DNA of 27,751 nucleotides, from positions 1 through 27,751 of the forward strand of contig CACZNR010000143.1 of NCBI GenBank assembly GCA_902782475.1. The letters are read 5' to 3'. Below are positions 17,015-24,450 of this stretch, piece by piece; positions within the stretch are counted from its first letter, which is position 1; each line of letters opens with the position of its first letter. This stretch comes from an uncultured Eubacteriales bacterium (GTDB taxonomy: Bacteria > Bacillota > Clostridia > Christensenellales > Christensenellaceae). The notes under the pieces are model-generated. The model did not search any database. It was not told where the DNA came from and saw only the letters and a list, made by a program, of their open reading frames with translations. The position numbers and the translations under genes are program-made.

Positions 17015-17818
17015 TCACCTCTCAGTCTGTTCCTTTTCTGTGAATCTGAAAAAGTCCTCATGGCATCTTCTGTTTCCTGCAAGTATTGAAACAGGTCTTT
17101 CCACTGAGATAGGGGACCCGTCCATCTGTGTGATGATGCCACCGGCTTCTTCAAGTATGATGGCTGCAGCTGCATAATCGTAGGGCTGGAGTATCAGCTC
17201 GAAAAAGAGTCCCTGTCTTGCAGAAGCAACATAGCAGATGTCAAGAGCTGCTGAACCTGCACGACGCAGATCCTGACAGTGTGGATAGAGTGCTTTAAGG
17301 ATGTCGAATGTTCCGTCGTTGTAATACGGTATATGTCTGTAATACGGTGAAGTCCCAAATCCCAGAAGGTTCTCATTAAGACCGGTATCCTTTACTGATA
17401 CGGGCTTTCCGTTAAGGAAGGCACCTTCACCTTTCTTTGCATAGAACATCTCTTTTGTATATGGATTATATACAACCCCTATGTAGTTCTCAGCATCCTT
17501 AAGCATGGCTATGGAGACTGAAGATATACCGTAGCCATGTATGAAATTCGTAGTCCCGTCTATTGGGTCTATGATGAAACTGTATCCCTTTTCAAGAGGC
17601 GAAGGGGAATCGGTACCGACTTCCTCTCCTATGAATTTAGCATCAGGATAGAGCTTTTTAAGTTCCTTGAACAGAAATGTCTGTACTTTTACGTCATAAG
17701 CGGTGACAAGATTATAATCACCGCTCTTTTCTGTCTGTACGCTCTCTATCTCGTGAGCTTCAAGCATTATATCTCCGGCTTTCTGAGCCAGATCCCTTAT
17801 TATCTTAAGATCATCCAT
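17015..17818 (-). CDS. inositol monophosphatase family phosphatase
   Basis: This protein has 267 residues from the ATG at 17818, one base after the pfkB stop. A GTG at 17878 would overlap pfkB by 59 bases and is unlikely. The metal-binding and catalytic motifs of the lithium-sensitive phosphatase family are all present: GEEVGTDS with the GEE pair at 64-66, IIDPIDGTTNFIHG (82-95) and, near the C-terminus, PYDYAAAAIILEEAGG. In the last motif a Tyr stands where WDxAA usually has Trp. Substrates of the family include myo-inositol phosphates, fructose-1,6-bisphosphate, 3'-phosphoadenosine 5'-phosphate and histidinol phosphate; the choice cannot be made here. The start of the symporter gene follows its stop. 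Confidence 0.9.
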   Translation of the reverse strand: MDDLKIIRDLAQKAGDIMLEAHEIESVQTEKSGDYNLVTAYDVKVQTFLFKELKKLYPDAKFIGEEVGTDSPSPLEKGYSFIIDPIDGTTNFIHGYGISSVSIAMLKDAENYIGVVYNPYTKEMFYAKKGEGAFLNGKPVSVKDTGLNENLLGFGTSPYYRHIPYYNDGTFDILKALYPHCQDLRRAGSAALDICYVASARQGLFFELILQPYDYAAAAIILEEAGGIITQMDGSPISVERPVSILAGNRRCHEDFFRFTEKEQTER

Positions 17819-17819
17819 G

Positions 17820-18788
17820 TCACTGTTTTCCAAAGCTTTCGTATCTTCTGGTCTTTTCCTCGATGAGTGTACGGTCACACTTTCCTGTCTTCATGAATTC
17901 AATGGTCATGTCATATGTAGGGAGTGCAGATCTTCCGCCTATGCCTGTGCATTTTATTGCTGCAACGGCATTTGCAAACTGAGCTGACTCAAACGGATCC
18001 ATGCCCTTTGCGATGGCAAAGAGATACGCTCCATGGTATGTGTCTCCGGCACCTACCGTATCCACTACATCCACGCTGTAACCATGTGCAAAATAATACC
18101 CATCCTTTGTTACTGCAGCCGAACCCTTGTCACCGAATGTGAATACCACTATCTGAGGTCCAAGCTCAAGAAGAGTCCTCATGTTCTCTTCAGCCTTTGA
18201 AAGGTCTGAGCTTGCATCCTCTCCAAAGAGGGAATTGTAATAGAACTCTGAACCGATGAATATGTCGTACTTGTTTATCATGGCATGCATCTCGTCAGAA
18301 TATGAGTCTGCGTCCACTGCAACGAGGCCACCCTTCTCATGCATTATGTCTGCAAGTCTACGGGAGACTTCGTTGGCATTCTCAAGATGAAGTATGTCAT
18401 ACTGCTTTACGAATTCTTCGTCGATATCGTCGATGGTGTATGGTCTTGAGGTAGGGAAACGGCCGATTATGTTCCTGCCCTTTGTCACAGGGTCTGAAAG
18501 AACTACTGAAAAGGCGTTCTTTCCATCCTGGATCATGTGTGATGTATCGATGTTGTAATAATGATAGTCATCAAGCAGGAAGTCACCGTAAGTGTCTGCA
18601 CCGATGGTGCCCATCATGGCTGAGATGCCGCCCAGCTGTCCCACTGCAGCAAGTGCCGTGGAGACCTTGCCTCCGCCCTGCCAGCTCGTCTGTATTATCA
18701 TTGCACCTTCATCCTTTTTTGTAGGAAGGTGGTCTACTCCGACAAGGAAGTCCATGAAAGGAGTTCCGTAAGCTATAATCTTTTTCAT
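17820..18788 (-). CDS. PfkB/ribokinase family carbohydrate kinase
   Basis: This 322-residue protein begins KKIIAYGTPFMDFLVGVDHLPTKKDEG, with the ribokinase glycine pair in SWQGGGKVSTALAAVGQLGG (35-54). The C-terminal signature DTVGAGDTYHGAYLFAIAKG (243-262) holds the anion hole GAGD and the catalytic base Asp249. It phosphorylates a sugar or nucleoside with ATP in the cytoplasm; the substrate is unknown. GGAGAT lies about eight bases before the ATG. First gene of a three-gene minus-strand operon with an IMPase-like phosphatase and an amino-acid symporter. Confidence 0.9.
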   Translation of the reverse strand: MKKIIAYGTPFMDFLVGVDHLPTKKDEGAMIIQTSWQGGGKVSTALAAVGQLGGISAMMGTIGADTYGDFLLDDYHYYNIDTSHMIQDGKNAFSVVLSDPVTKGRNIIGRFPTSRPYTIDDIDEEFVKQYDILHLENANEVSRRLADIMHEKGGLVAVDADSYSDEMHAMINKYDIFIGSEFYYNSLFGEDASSDLSKAEENMRTLLELGPQIVVFTFGDKGSAAVTKDGYYFAHGYSVDVVDTVGAGDTYHGAYLFAIAKGMDPFESAQFANAVAAIKCTGIGGRSALPTYDMTIEFMKTGKCDRTLIEEKTRRYESFGKQ

Positions 18789-18812
18789 GATCAGATCTCC
18801 GTAGTTTTAGTT

Positions 18813-18840
18813 ACTATAATTTTATCTCATTTTCATGCAA
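18813..18840 (-). promoter_or_regulatory. probable pfkB operon promoter
   Basis: On the minus strand TTGCAT (18835-18840) is followed after 16 bases by TATAGT (18813-18818). It sits just downstream of the terminator of the SIS operon, giving pfkB its own unit. Confidence 0.45.
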
Positions 18841-18876
18841 TAAAAAAAGAGGAAAACATAATATGTTCTCCTCCTT
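18841..18876 (-). terminator. intrinsic terminator after the SIS-2/SIS-3 operon
   Basis: Read on the minus strand, GAGGAGAACAT pairs with ATGTTTTCCTC (one G-T pair) around a three-base loop and is followed by seven T. It lies 20-55 bases past the stop of the last SIS gene. Confidence 0.85.
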
Positions 18877-18894
18877 TGCGTATAGTCTTCCGGT

Positions 18895-19449
18895 TTATTC
18901 CAGATTATTGTGGTTTGCCAGCACGTCATGTATGGTGACACCCAGCTTTTCAGCCATAAGTGACATTATCACATCATTGAGTGCCACCTCCACCTGATAG
19001 AAGGAAAGGATCTCTGCAAGTGTAAGAGTCTCCATCTGTTCACGGGTGTGAGCTGAAGGGATGTTTACCACTATGTCTGCCTTTCCGGCAATATATGAAT
19101 CAGGCCCGTGGGTTATGGTGGCAAGTGTTGCTCCGTGCTCCTTTGCCTGGTCTGCAAGTATCTTCATGGTGTCTGTTTCACCTGAACCCGTTCCTATGAC
19201 CAGGATATCACCTTCGTGAATGGAAGGAGTTGAATTGTCTCCGACTATGTGGGTCTTGAGCCCCAGCTGTGAAGCATCCATGGACAGCAGCCTTATGCAG
19301 TTTCCTGCACGACCCCAGCCTGCGACATATATCCGCTTTGCTGCTATGAGGGCATCCACCAGTGTATCTATCTCTTCCTGCCTGACCGCAAGAAGTATCT
19401 CTTCGTTATTTTTTGCAACTTTCTGTCTTAAAGCTAATCCGTTGATCAT
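18895..19449 (-). CDS. SIS-domain sugar-phosphate isomerase, 6-phospho-3-hexuloisomerase-like (paralogue 3)
   Basis: This 184-residue single SIS-domain protein is third in a tandem set of three. It has RIYVAGWGRAGNCIRLLSMDASQLGL, GDNSTPSIHEGDILVIGTGSGETDT (sugar-phosphate-binding Ser/Thr loop) and the C-terminus ANHNNLE. Length and the H-x-N-L-E ending fit HxlB. It diverges from the other two after the GSG loop, with THGPDSYIAGKADIVVNIP instead of an S/G-N-x-S-TIG core, and in its C-terminal third (EILSFYQVEVALNDVIMSLMAEKLG). It follows paralogue 2 by 14 bases with GGGAGG as ribosome binding site. The substrate is unknown; no hexulose-phosphate synthase (HxlA) gene is present. Confidence 0.85.
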   Translation of the reverse strand: MINGLALRQKVAKNNEEILLAVRQEEIDTLVDALIAAKRIYVAGWGRAGNCIRLLSMDASQLGLKTHIVGDNSTPSIHEGDILVIGTGSGETDTMKILADQAKEHGATLATITHGPDSYIAGKADIVVNIPSAHTREQMETLTLAEILSFYQVEVALNDVIMSLMAEKLGVTIHDVLANHNNLE

Positions 19450-19463
19450 TTCTGCTGCCTCCC

Positions 19464-20006
19464 TTACTCAAGATTGTTGTGGTTGTATCTTACGTCTTTC
19501 CCGGTAAGTCCTTTTGCTTCAAGGACGTAGGCCTGTACACAGTCACATACCATCTCAAGGACATGGTAGAATGATCCGCCCCTGTCTTCAGGTTTTTCAG
19601 GTCTCTTGAATTCTCTTGGGATGACAACATTCACATCTGCCATCTCTCCGATAGTGGATGAAGCATTTCCTGAGATGAGTGCCAGTTTTGCACCGAACTT
19701 TTTGGCCTTTTCAGCAAGTATCACCATGGTCTTTGTGGTGCCTGAACCTGAACCTATCACCAGCAGATCTCCCGGTTTTATTGCTGGAGTGGAATTGTCT
19801 CCGCATACGAATGTCTCAAGTCCGGCCTGGGAGCAGTTCATGGAAAGTATCTTTACATTGTTCCCTGCACGTCCAAATCCTGCAACGAAGATCCTGTTTG
19901 CCTCGAGGATGGCATCTGTAAGATCGTCAAGCTCCTGCTGGGATACTTTCATAAGAAGCTCAGCATCACCATTTGCAACATTCTGTCTTAATTTAACTCT
20001 GTCCAT
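19464..20006 (-). CDS. SIS-domain sugar-phosphate isomerase, 6-phospho-3-hexuloisomerase-like (paralogue 2)
   Basis: This 180-residue SIS protein has RIFVAGFGRAGNNVKILSMNCSQAGL (37-62), GDNSTPAIKPGDLLVIGSGSGTTKT, ISGNASSTIGEMADVNVVIP and the C-terminus YNHNNLE. It shares GGSFYH and the following ~25-residue C-terminal part with paralogue 1 and is clearly its duplicate. The N-terminal helix carries KVSQQELDDLTDAILEANRIF. A strong AGGAGG lies ahead of the ATG. It opens a two-gene unit with paralogue 3, behind its own extended -10 promoter. Isomerisation of a ketose phosphate is the family expectation, but a regulatory or structural role is possible. Confidence 0.85.
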   Translation of the reverse strand: MDRVKLRQNVANGDAELLMKVSQQELDDLTDAILEANRIFVAGFGRAGNNVKILSMNCSQAGLETFVCGDNSTPAIKPGDLLVIGSGSGTTKTMVILAEKAKKFGAKLALISGNASSTIGEMADVNVVIPREFKRPEKPEDRGGSFYHVLEMVCDCVQAYVLEAKGLTGKDVRYNHNNLE

Positions 20007-20037
20007 CTTGATCCTCCTTAATGATCTGTATGAGATG

Positions 20038-20046
20038 ATTATATCA
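20038..20046 (-). promoter_or_regulatory. extended -10 promoter of the SIS-2/SIS-3 unit
   Basis: On the minus strand TGATATAAT is an extended -10 element with perfect TATAAT at 20038-20043. No good -35 lies 15-18 bases upstream. The palindromic motif at 20051-20064 ends eight bases before the TATAAT box. Confidence 0.6.
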
Positions 20047-20050
20047 TAAT

Positions 20051-20064
20051 GTTAAACGCTTAAC
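20051..20064. promoter_or_regulatory. palindromic operator candidate with central CG, upstream of SIS-2
   Basis: On the minus strand GTTAAGCGTTTAAC is a 14-bp palindrome with one mismatched pair and a central CG, the layout of LacI/GalR-type operators. It is not a good CcpA cre site, because the outer TG...CA is missing. The core AAACGCTTAA (plus strand) recurs in similar form upstream of SIS-1. Confidence 0.45.
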
Positions 20065-20076
20065 TTATTTTTTCGC

Positions 20077-20102
20077 AAAAAAAAGGCATCCATGCGGATG
20101 CC
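20077..20102 (-). terminator. intrinsic terminator after SIS-1
   Basis: Read on the minus strand, GGCATCC pairs with GGATGCC around GCAT and is followed by eight T. It lies seven bases past the SIS-1 stop and makes SIS-1 a monocistronic unit. Confidence 0.92.
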
Positions 20103-20109
20103 ACTATCA

Positions 20110-20652
20110 TTATTCAAGATTGTTGTGGTTATATGCGATGTCTTTGAATGTGAGTCCTCTGATCTCACAGATATACATCCTGATGATATCCACTGTCTGG
20201 ACCATGCAGTGATAGAATGATCCGCCTGAGAGCTCAGGGGCACCTTCCTTTGCAGGGAGCCTTGTTATCTGAACATTGTAGTCAGCCAGCTTTCCGATGG
20301 TGGAATTCCTGTTTGCTGAGATGAGACCGAGCTTTGCACCATGTTCCTTGGCCTGCTGTGCAAGTATCGTCATGGTCTTTGTTTCTCCTGAACCTGAACC
20401 GATCACAAGTATGTCACCTTCATGGATGGAAGGAGTAGTGTTGTCTCCGCAGATATGAGCTTCCATGCCCATCTGTGAGCAGTCCATAGCGAGGATCTTT
20501 ACACAGTTTCCTGCACGACCCCAGCCTGCAACGTAAACTCTTCTAGCGTCATTGATGGCCTGTGTAAGTGCATCCAATTCATCCTGATCAATATTCCTGA
20601 GCATTTCAAGGTCTTCTTCTGCGACCCTGATCCTTTCCTTTATCCTGTCCAT
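20110..20652 (-). CDS. SIS-domain sugar-phosphate isomerase, 6-phospho-3-hexuloisomerase-like (paralogue 1)
   Basis: This protein has 180 residues from the ATG at 20652, which has GGAGG eight bases upstream. An earlier in-frame ATG at 20694 would place that ribosome binding site inside the gene, so it is rejected. It has RVYVAGWGRAGNCVKILAMDCSQMGM, GDNTTPSIHEGDILVIGSGSGETKT, SANRNSTIGKLADYNVQI and the ending YNHNNLE. Known HxlB proteins convert 3-hexulose-6-phosphate to fructose-6-phosphate in the ribulose monophosphate pathway. The present protein is of that subgroup by length and ends, but the substrate is not proven. It is read divergently from mreB. Confidence 0.86.
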   Translation of the reverse strand: MDRIKERIRVAEEDLEMLRNIDQDELDALTQAINDARRVYVAGWGRAGNCVKILAMDCSQMGMEAHICGDNTTPSIHEGDILVIGSGSGETKTMTILAQQAKEHGAKLGLISANRNSTIGKLADYNVQITRLPAKEGAPELSGGSFYHCMVQTVDIIRMYICEIRGLTFKDIAYNHNNLE

Positions 20653-20703
20653 TATTTTACCTCCAAAACATTTCTGGCGCCTTTGTTCCGGCATCCATTC
20701 TCA

Positions 20704-20709
20704 AGTATA
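20704..20709 (-). promoter_or_regulatory. possible -10 box of SIS-1
   Basis: TATACT on the minus strand lies about 50 bases upstream of the SIS-1 start. No convincing -35 is found at 16-18 bases, so the call is weak; activation from the AAACGNKTAA sites further upstream would explain this. Confidence 0.3.
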
Positions 20710-20746
20710 ACCACAACAGAAAAACACTGAAACACAAAAAATGAAC

Positions 20747-20787
20747 AAACGGTTAAAAATCCCTTTGTAAAAGGCAGAAACGGGTAA
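20747..20787. promoter_or_regulatory. two copies of AAACGGKTAA, candidate operator pair upstream of SIS-1
   Basis: AAACGGTTAA (20747-20756) and AAACGGGTAA (20778-20787) are 31 bases apart in the same orientation, about three helical turns. Both resemble the operator core AAACGCTTAA upstream of SIS-2. They lie between SIS-1 and the mreB promoter. Confidence 0.4.
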
Positions 20788-20792
20788 TCACC

Positions 20793-20821
20793 TTGAAAAT
20801 TGAAACTTCTTATTATATTAT
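20793..20821 (+). promoter_or_regulatory. mreB promoter
   Basis: TTGAAA (20793-20798) and TATTAT (20816-20821) are separated by 17 bases. Transcription would begin near 20828, with AGGAG placed before the ATG at 20875. Confidence 0.7.
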
Positions 20822-20874
20822 TGTAAATGGTTTTTTATGACAAATTGTAACTCATTGCAGATATAGGAGATTAT

Positions 20875-21921
20875 ATGGGTTTTTTTGATTATAACGATGT
20901 TGGCATCGACCTTGGAACTGCCAACGTACTTGTATACATAAAAGAGAAGGGGATAGTCCTGAGAGAACCGTCCGTTGTTGCCATTGACAGGAATTCAGGT
21001 CAGATGGTGGCAGTCGGTGAGGAGGCCAGGGTCATGCTCGGAAGGACACCTGGAAATATCGTTGCCGTAAGACCGCTGAGGGAAGGCGTCATCTCAAATT
21101 TCCATGACACTGAAAGGATGCTGAGATTCTTCCTGAGAAAAGTCATCGGCAAGAAGCTCTTCTTCAAGCCAAGGGTAGTGGTGTGTGTACCAAGCGGAGT
21201 AACTGAAGTTGAAAAGAGATCATTCATAGAGGCATGCGAGGATGCCGGAGCAAGGCAGACTCATCTTATAGAGGAGCCTATCGCAGCTGCAATAGGAGCA
21301 GGTCTCGATATCAGCAAGCCTATCGGTCAGATGGTAGTCGACATCGGTGGAGGTACCACTGACATAGCTGTCATCTCACTTGGTGGTGCCGTTATAAGCG
21401 GTTCCATAAAATGTGCCGGTGACAAGTTTGATGACGCCATGATCTCATACATAAGAAAGAAATATAACATGATAATCGGTGAAAGGACTGCAGAAGACAT
21501 AAAGGTCAATATCGGTTCTGCATTCCCGAGAAGAGAAGAGGCCTTCATGGAGATAACAGGAAGAAACCTTGTATCAGGACTTCCAAAGACTATAACCATC
21601 AGCTCCAATGAGACCATCGAAGCATTCCAGGAACCATTGAACCTTATCATGGAAGAAGTACACAAGGTCCTTGAAAAGGTACCTCCGGAGCTTGCAGCAG
21701 ACATAGCCGAGAACGGAATATGCATGACAGGAGGCGGAGCTCTGCTCTATGGTCTTGACAGACTCCTTTCAGAAAGGACAAAGATACCTTGCTACATAGC
21801 AGATGATGCCATCTCGTGTGTGGCCATAGGTACCGGAAAATCCCTGGATAACATAGACATATACGGAACTACCGTATACTATGATTACAGGCGTGGTGAT
21901 AATTACTACGACAAGTACTGA
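20875..21921 (+). CDS. mreB: rod shape-determining protein, MreB/Mbl actin homologue
   Basis: This 348-residue protein has the actin-like nucleotide-binding motifs: phosphate-1 VGIDLGTANVLVY (9-21), phosphate-2 VVDIGGGTTDIAVISLGG, and the adenosine motif MTGGGALLYGLDRLL. RTPGNIVAVRPLREGVISNF and GERTAEDIKVNIGSAFP are further MreB/Mbl signatures. It polymerises under the membrane and directs lateral wall synthesis, so the cell is probably rod-shaped. No mreC or mreD follows, and several residues read more like Mbl than the mreBCD-linked MreB, so it may be the Mbl paralogue. The last 20 residues are rich in Tyr and Asp (YYDYRRGDNYYDKY), an unusual tail. Confidence 0.93.
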   Translation: MGFFDYNDVGIDLGTANVLVYIKEKGIVLREPSVVAIDRNSGQMVAVGEEARVMLGRTPGNIVAVRPLREGVISNFHDTERMLRFFLRKVIGKKLFFKPRVVVCVPSGVTEVEKRSFIEACEDAGARQTHLIEEPIAAAIGAGLDISKPIGQMVVDIGGGTTDIAVISLGGAVISGSIKCAGDKFDDAMISYIRKKYNMIIGERTAEDIKVNIGSAFPRREEAFMEITGRNLVSGLPKTITISSNETIEAFQEPLNLIMEEVHKVLEKVPPELAADIAENGICMTGGGALLYGLDRLLSERTKIPCYIADDAISCVAIGTGKSLDNIDIYGTTVYYDYRRGDNYYDKY

Positions 21922-21928
21922 TCGTCTG

Positions 21929-21952
21929 AAAGCTCCTGAAATAAGGAGCTTT
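21929..21952 (+). promoter_or_regulatory. hairpin covering the rsmA ribosome binding site
   Basis: AAAGCTCC (21929-21936) pairs perfectly with GGAGCTTT (21945-21952) around TGAAATAA. The 3' arm contains the GGAG of the rsmA ribosome binding site (AAGGAG, 21943-21948). The following TTTATTT is too interrupted for an efficient terminator, though partial termination after mreB is possible. Confidence 0.6.
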
Positions 21953-21956
21953 ATTT

Positions 21957-22805
21957 ATGCTTATGGATAATATATATTCACAGTCTGAGATAAGAAGGAT
22001 ACTTGAAGAGAATTCCCTGGCTCCGCTGAAGAGCCTTGGGCAGAATTTCCTTACGGATCAGAACGTAGTGGAGAACATAGCCGAGGCTGCCGTCAGCACA
22101 AAAAATGTCCTGGAGATAGGTCCGGGACTTGGAGCACTTACAAGAAAACTTGCTGACAGAGCGGAGAAAGTTGTCTGTGTCGAGATAGACAGAGGCATGG
22201 TGGAAGCCCTTGCTCATACCCTTGAAGGATATCAGAATGTCACCGTCATCCATCAGGATTTCCTGAAGACAGATCTTGATGAGATAAGGAATGGCTGCTT
22301 TGGAGGGGAGGATTTTGCCGTAGTGGGGAACCTTCCATATTACATAACCTCCAAGATACTTCTGAAGGTACTGGAGGACTCTGAGCATATCACATCCTTT
22401 ACAGCCATGATACAGTCCGAAGTGGCGGACAGGCTCTGTGCAGAGCCCGGGGATGAGAACTACGGTGCCATAACCGCATCCCTTGCATATTACGGCGGAC
22501 CGGAGCATCTCTTTGATGTTTCAAACAAGTGCTTCTATCCTGAACCTGAAGTCAGCTCTACTGTCATAAGGTATGTTCCAAGGAAGATGTTCGATATAGA
22601 CAGGGATCAGTACTCAAAGACCGTGAGAGGAATGTTCTCCATGAGACGAAAGAACCTGCAGAACAATCTTAAGGCTTCGTTTGGCATAAAGGGAGACAGG
22701 GCAAGGACCATTTTTCAGGAGGCTGGCATAGATGGCAGCGAAAGGGCCGAGAATCTGAGTCCAAAGGACTTTTTTATTCTGGCAAAAGCGATATATAATA
22801 TATGA
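21957..22805 (+). CDS. rsmA: 16S rRNA (adenine1518-N6/adenine1519-N6) dimethyltransferase, KsgA
   Basis: This 282-residue protein has SLGQNFLTDQNVVENI (26-41), SAM motif I VLEIGPGLGALT (51-62), the acidic VEIDRGM and the catalytic motif IV VVGNLPYYIT (122-131). It dimethylates the two adjacent adenines in helix 45 of 16S rRNA during late 30S assembly. The start at 21957 is eight bases from AAGGAG; a second ATG at 21963 is further away than usual. It follows mreB after 35 bases and precedes the PPC-domain gene. Confidence 0.96.
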   Translation: MLMDNIYSQSEIRRILEENSLAPLKSLGQNFLTDQNVVENIAEAAVSTKNVLEIGPGLGALTRKLADRAEKVVCVEIDRGMVEALAHTLEGYQNVTVIHQDFLKTDLDEIRNGCFGGEDFAVVGNLPYYITSKILLKVLEDSEHITSFTAMIQSEVADRLCAEPGDENYGAITASLAYYGGPEHLFDVSNKCFYPEPEVSSTVIRYVPRKMFDIDRDQYSKTVRGMFSMRRKNLQNNLKASFGIKGDRARTIFQEAGIDGSERAENLSPKDFFILAKAIYNI

Positions 22806-22827
22806 TACTTCCCACAGGAGGATACAC

Positions 22828-23247
22828 ATGTTCTGTAAAAAGATGAAAGATACCTATGTTCTGAGGCTGGAGATAGGTGAAGAGATCGTTGAAAGTCTCA
22901 AAAGCTTCCTGAGACAGACCGGAGTGAGATCAGGTTATGTGACAGGCATCGGTGCCTGTGACTATGCACGGGTAGGCGTCTACAAGGTGGCTGAAAAGAG
23001 GTATTACGAGAAGGAGTTCCGTGGAGAGATGGAGATAACATCCCTCATAGGAAATGTATCCACCATGAACGGGGAGGAGTATGTACATGTCCATATCAAC
23101 ATGGCTGATGATACGGGAGCTGTACACGGTGGACATCTGAATGAAGCCCGCATCAGTGCCACAGCAGAGATATTCATTCATGATACGGAAGAGGAACTTG
23201 AAAGGTTCCGCGAGGAGAGCATAGGGATAAATCTCCTCAGGATATAA
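22828..23247 (+). CDS. PPC/DUF296-domain protein
   Basis: This 139-residue protein consists of one PPC (plant and prokaryote conserved) domain. Signatures are [20 protein letters not shown] (32-51), [10 protein letters not shown] and the histidine-rich [18 protein letters not shown]. The domain forms trimers, and in plants it is found with AT-hook DNA-binding motifs. Bacterial members have no settled function and lack the hook, as here. AGGAGG lies before the ATG. It sits between rsmA and metK, both tied to S-adenosylmethionine, but that link is only positional. Confidence 0.88.
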   Translation: MFCKKMKDTYVLRLEIGEEIVESLKSFLRQTGVRSGYVTGIGACDYARVGVYKVAEKRYYEKEFRGEMEITSLIGNVSTMNGEEYVHVHINMADDTGAVHGGHLNEARISATAEIFIHDTEEELERFREESIGINLLRI

Positions 23248-23279
23248 AAACGGAAAACAATAGTTGGGAGATAAATATA

Positions 23280-24449
23280 ATGAGAAGATTATTTACTTCA
23301 GAATCAGTAACTGAAGGCCATCCTGATAAGATCTGCGACCAGATCTCTGACAGTATTCTGGACGCGATACTTGAGCAGGACAAGGATGCAAGAGTGGCCT
23401 GCGATGTTGCAGTCAATACAGGTATAGTTCTGGTAATGGGCGAGATAACCACATCCGGATATGTTGACATGCAGAAGATCGCAAGAGAAACCATAATGGA
23501 CATCGGATATAACGGTGGCTTCACAGGCTTTGACGGAAGCAACTGCGGAGTCCTGGTATGCATAGACGAACAGTCCACCGACATAGCAATGGGCGTCAAC
23601 GAAGCTCTGGAAGAGAGAGGAACAGGAGTATTCGATATTGGAGCAGGCGATCAGGGAATGATGTTCGGATATGCCTGCAAGGAGACCCCGTCCCTGATGC
23701 CTTATGCGATACAGACAGCTCATGCACTTACAAGAAGACTTGCTGAAGTCAGAAAAAAAGGAATACTCGATTTCGTGCTTCCTGACGGCAAGGCACAGGT
23801 GACAGTTGAATATGGTGAGGACAGAAAACCAAAGAGGATAGAGACCATAGTCGTATCCACACAGCACAAGGAAAGCGCATCATATCCAACCATCAGGGAA
23901 GGTGTCATCGAAGAAGTCATCAAAAAGACCATAGACAGCAGCATGCTGGATGATCATACAAAGATACTTGTAAACCCTACAGGCAGATTCGTAATAGGAG
24001 GACCTAAGGGCGACTCAGGCCTTACGGGAAGAAAGATAATCGTGGACTCATATGGCGGATACGGCAGACACGGTGGCGGAGCTTTCTCAGGAAAGGATCC
24101 GACAAAGGTGGACAGGAGTGCTGCATACATGGCAAGATACGTTGCAAAGAACATAGTTGCTGCAGGACTTGCCGAAAGATGCGAGATTGAGCTTGCATAT
24201 GCCATAGGTGTTGCAAAGCCTGTCAGTGTATTCGTTGAGACCTTTGGTACAGGTGTGGTACCGGATCAGAAGATCGCAGAAGCAGTCATGAAGGTGTTTG
24301 ACCTAAGACCTGCAGCAATAATCGACATGCTGGGCCTTCTGAACATCAAATACAAACCGGTGGCTTCATACGGACATTTCGGAAGGGATGATCTTGATCT
24401 TCCGTGGGAAAGGCTCGACATGATCGATAAGATACAGGGAGCTCTGTAA
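23280..24449 (+). CDS. metK: S-adenosylmethionine synthetase
   Basis: This 389-residue protein has [14 protein letters not shown] (11-24) with the ATP-binding His and Asp, [11 protein letters not shown] (121-131) and, in the third domain, [33 protein letters not shown]. It makes S-adenosylmethionine from methionine and ATP, supplying the methyltransferases encoded nearby (RsmA and the RsmC-like enzyme). GGGAG precedes the ATG. The upstream gap is only 32 bases, too short for a SAM riboswitch. recD2 begins one base after the stop. Confidence 0.97.
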   Translation: MRRLFTSESVTEGHPDKICDQISDSILDAILEQDKDARVACDVAVNTGIVLVMGEITTSGYVDMQKIARETIMDIGYNGGFTGFDGSNCGVLVCIDEQSTDIAMGVNEALEERGTGVFDIGAGDQGMMFGYACKETPSLMPYAIQTAHALTRRLAEVRKKGILDFVLPDGKAQVTVEYGEDRKPKRIETIVVSTQHKESASYPTIREGVIEEVIKKTIDSSMLDDHTKILVNPTGRFVIGGPKGDSGLTGRKIIVDSYGGYGRHGGGAFSGKDPTKVDRSAAYMARYVAKNIVAAGLAERCEIELAYAIGVAKPVSVFVETFGTGVVPDQKIAEAVMKVFDLRPAAIIDMLGLLNIKYKPVASYGHFGRDDLDLPWERLDMIDKIQGAL

Positions 24450-24450
24450 A

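Noticed and set aside
17819..17878. GTG start at 17878 for the IMPase-family gene
   Set aside because: It would overlap pfkB by 59 bases and add 20 residues without family similarity. The ATG at 17818 directly follows the pfkB stop.
20051..20064. CcpA catabolite-repression (cre) site
   Set aside because: The centre fits, but the outer TG and CA of the cre consensus are absent. A different LacI-type operator fits better.
23248..23279. SAM riboswitch ahead of metK
   Set aside because: The gap is only 32 bases and holds little beyond a GGGAG ribosome binding site.
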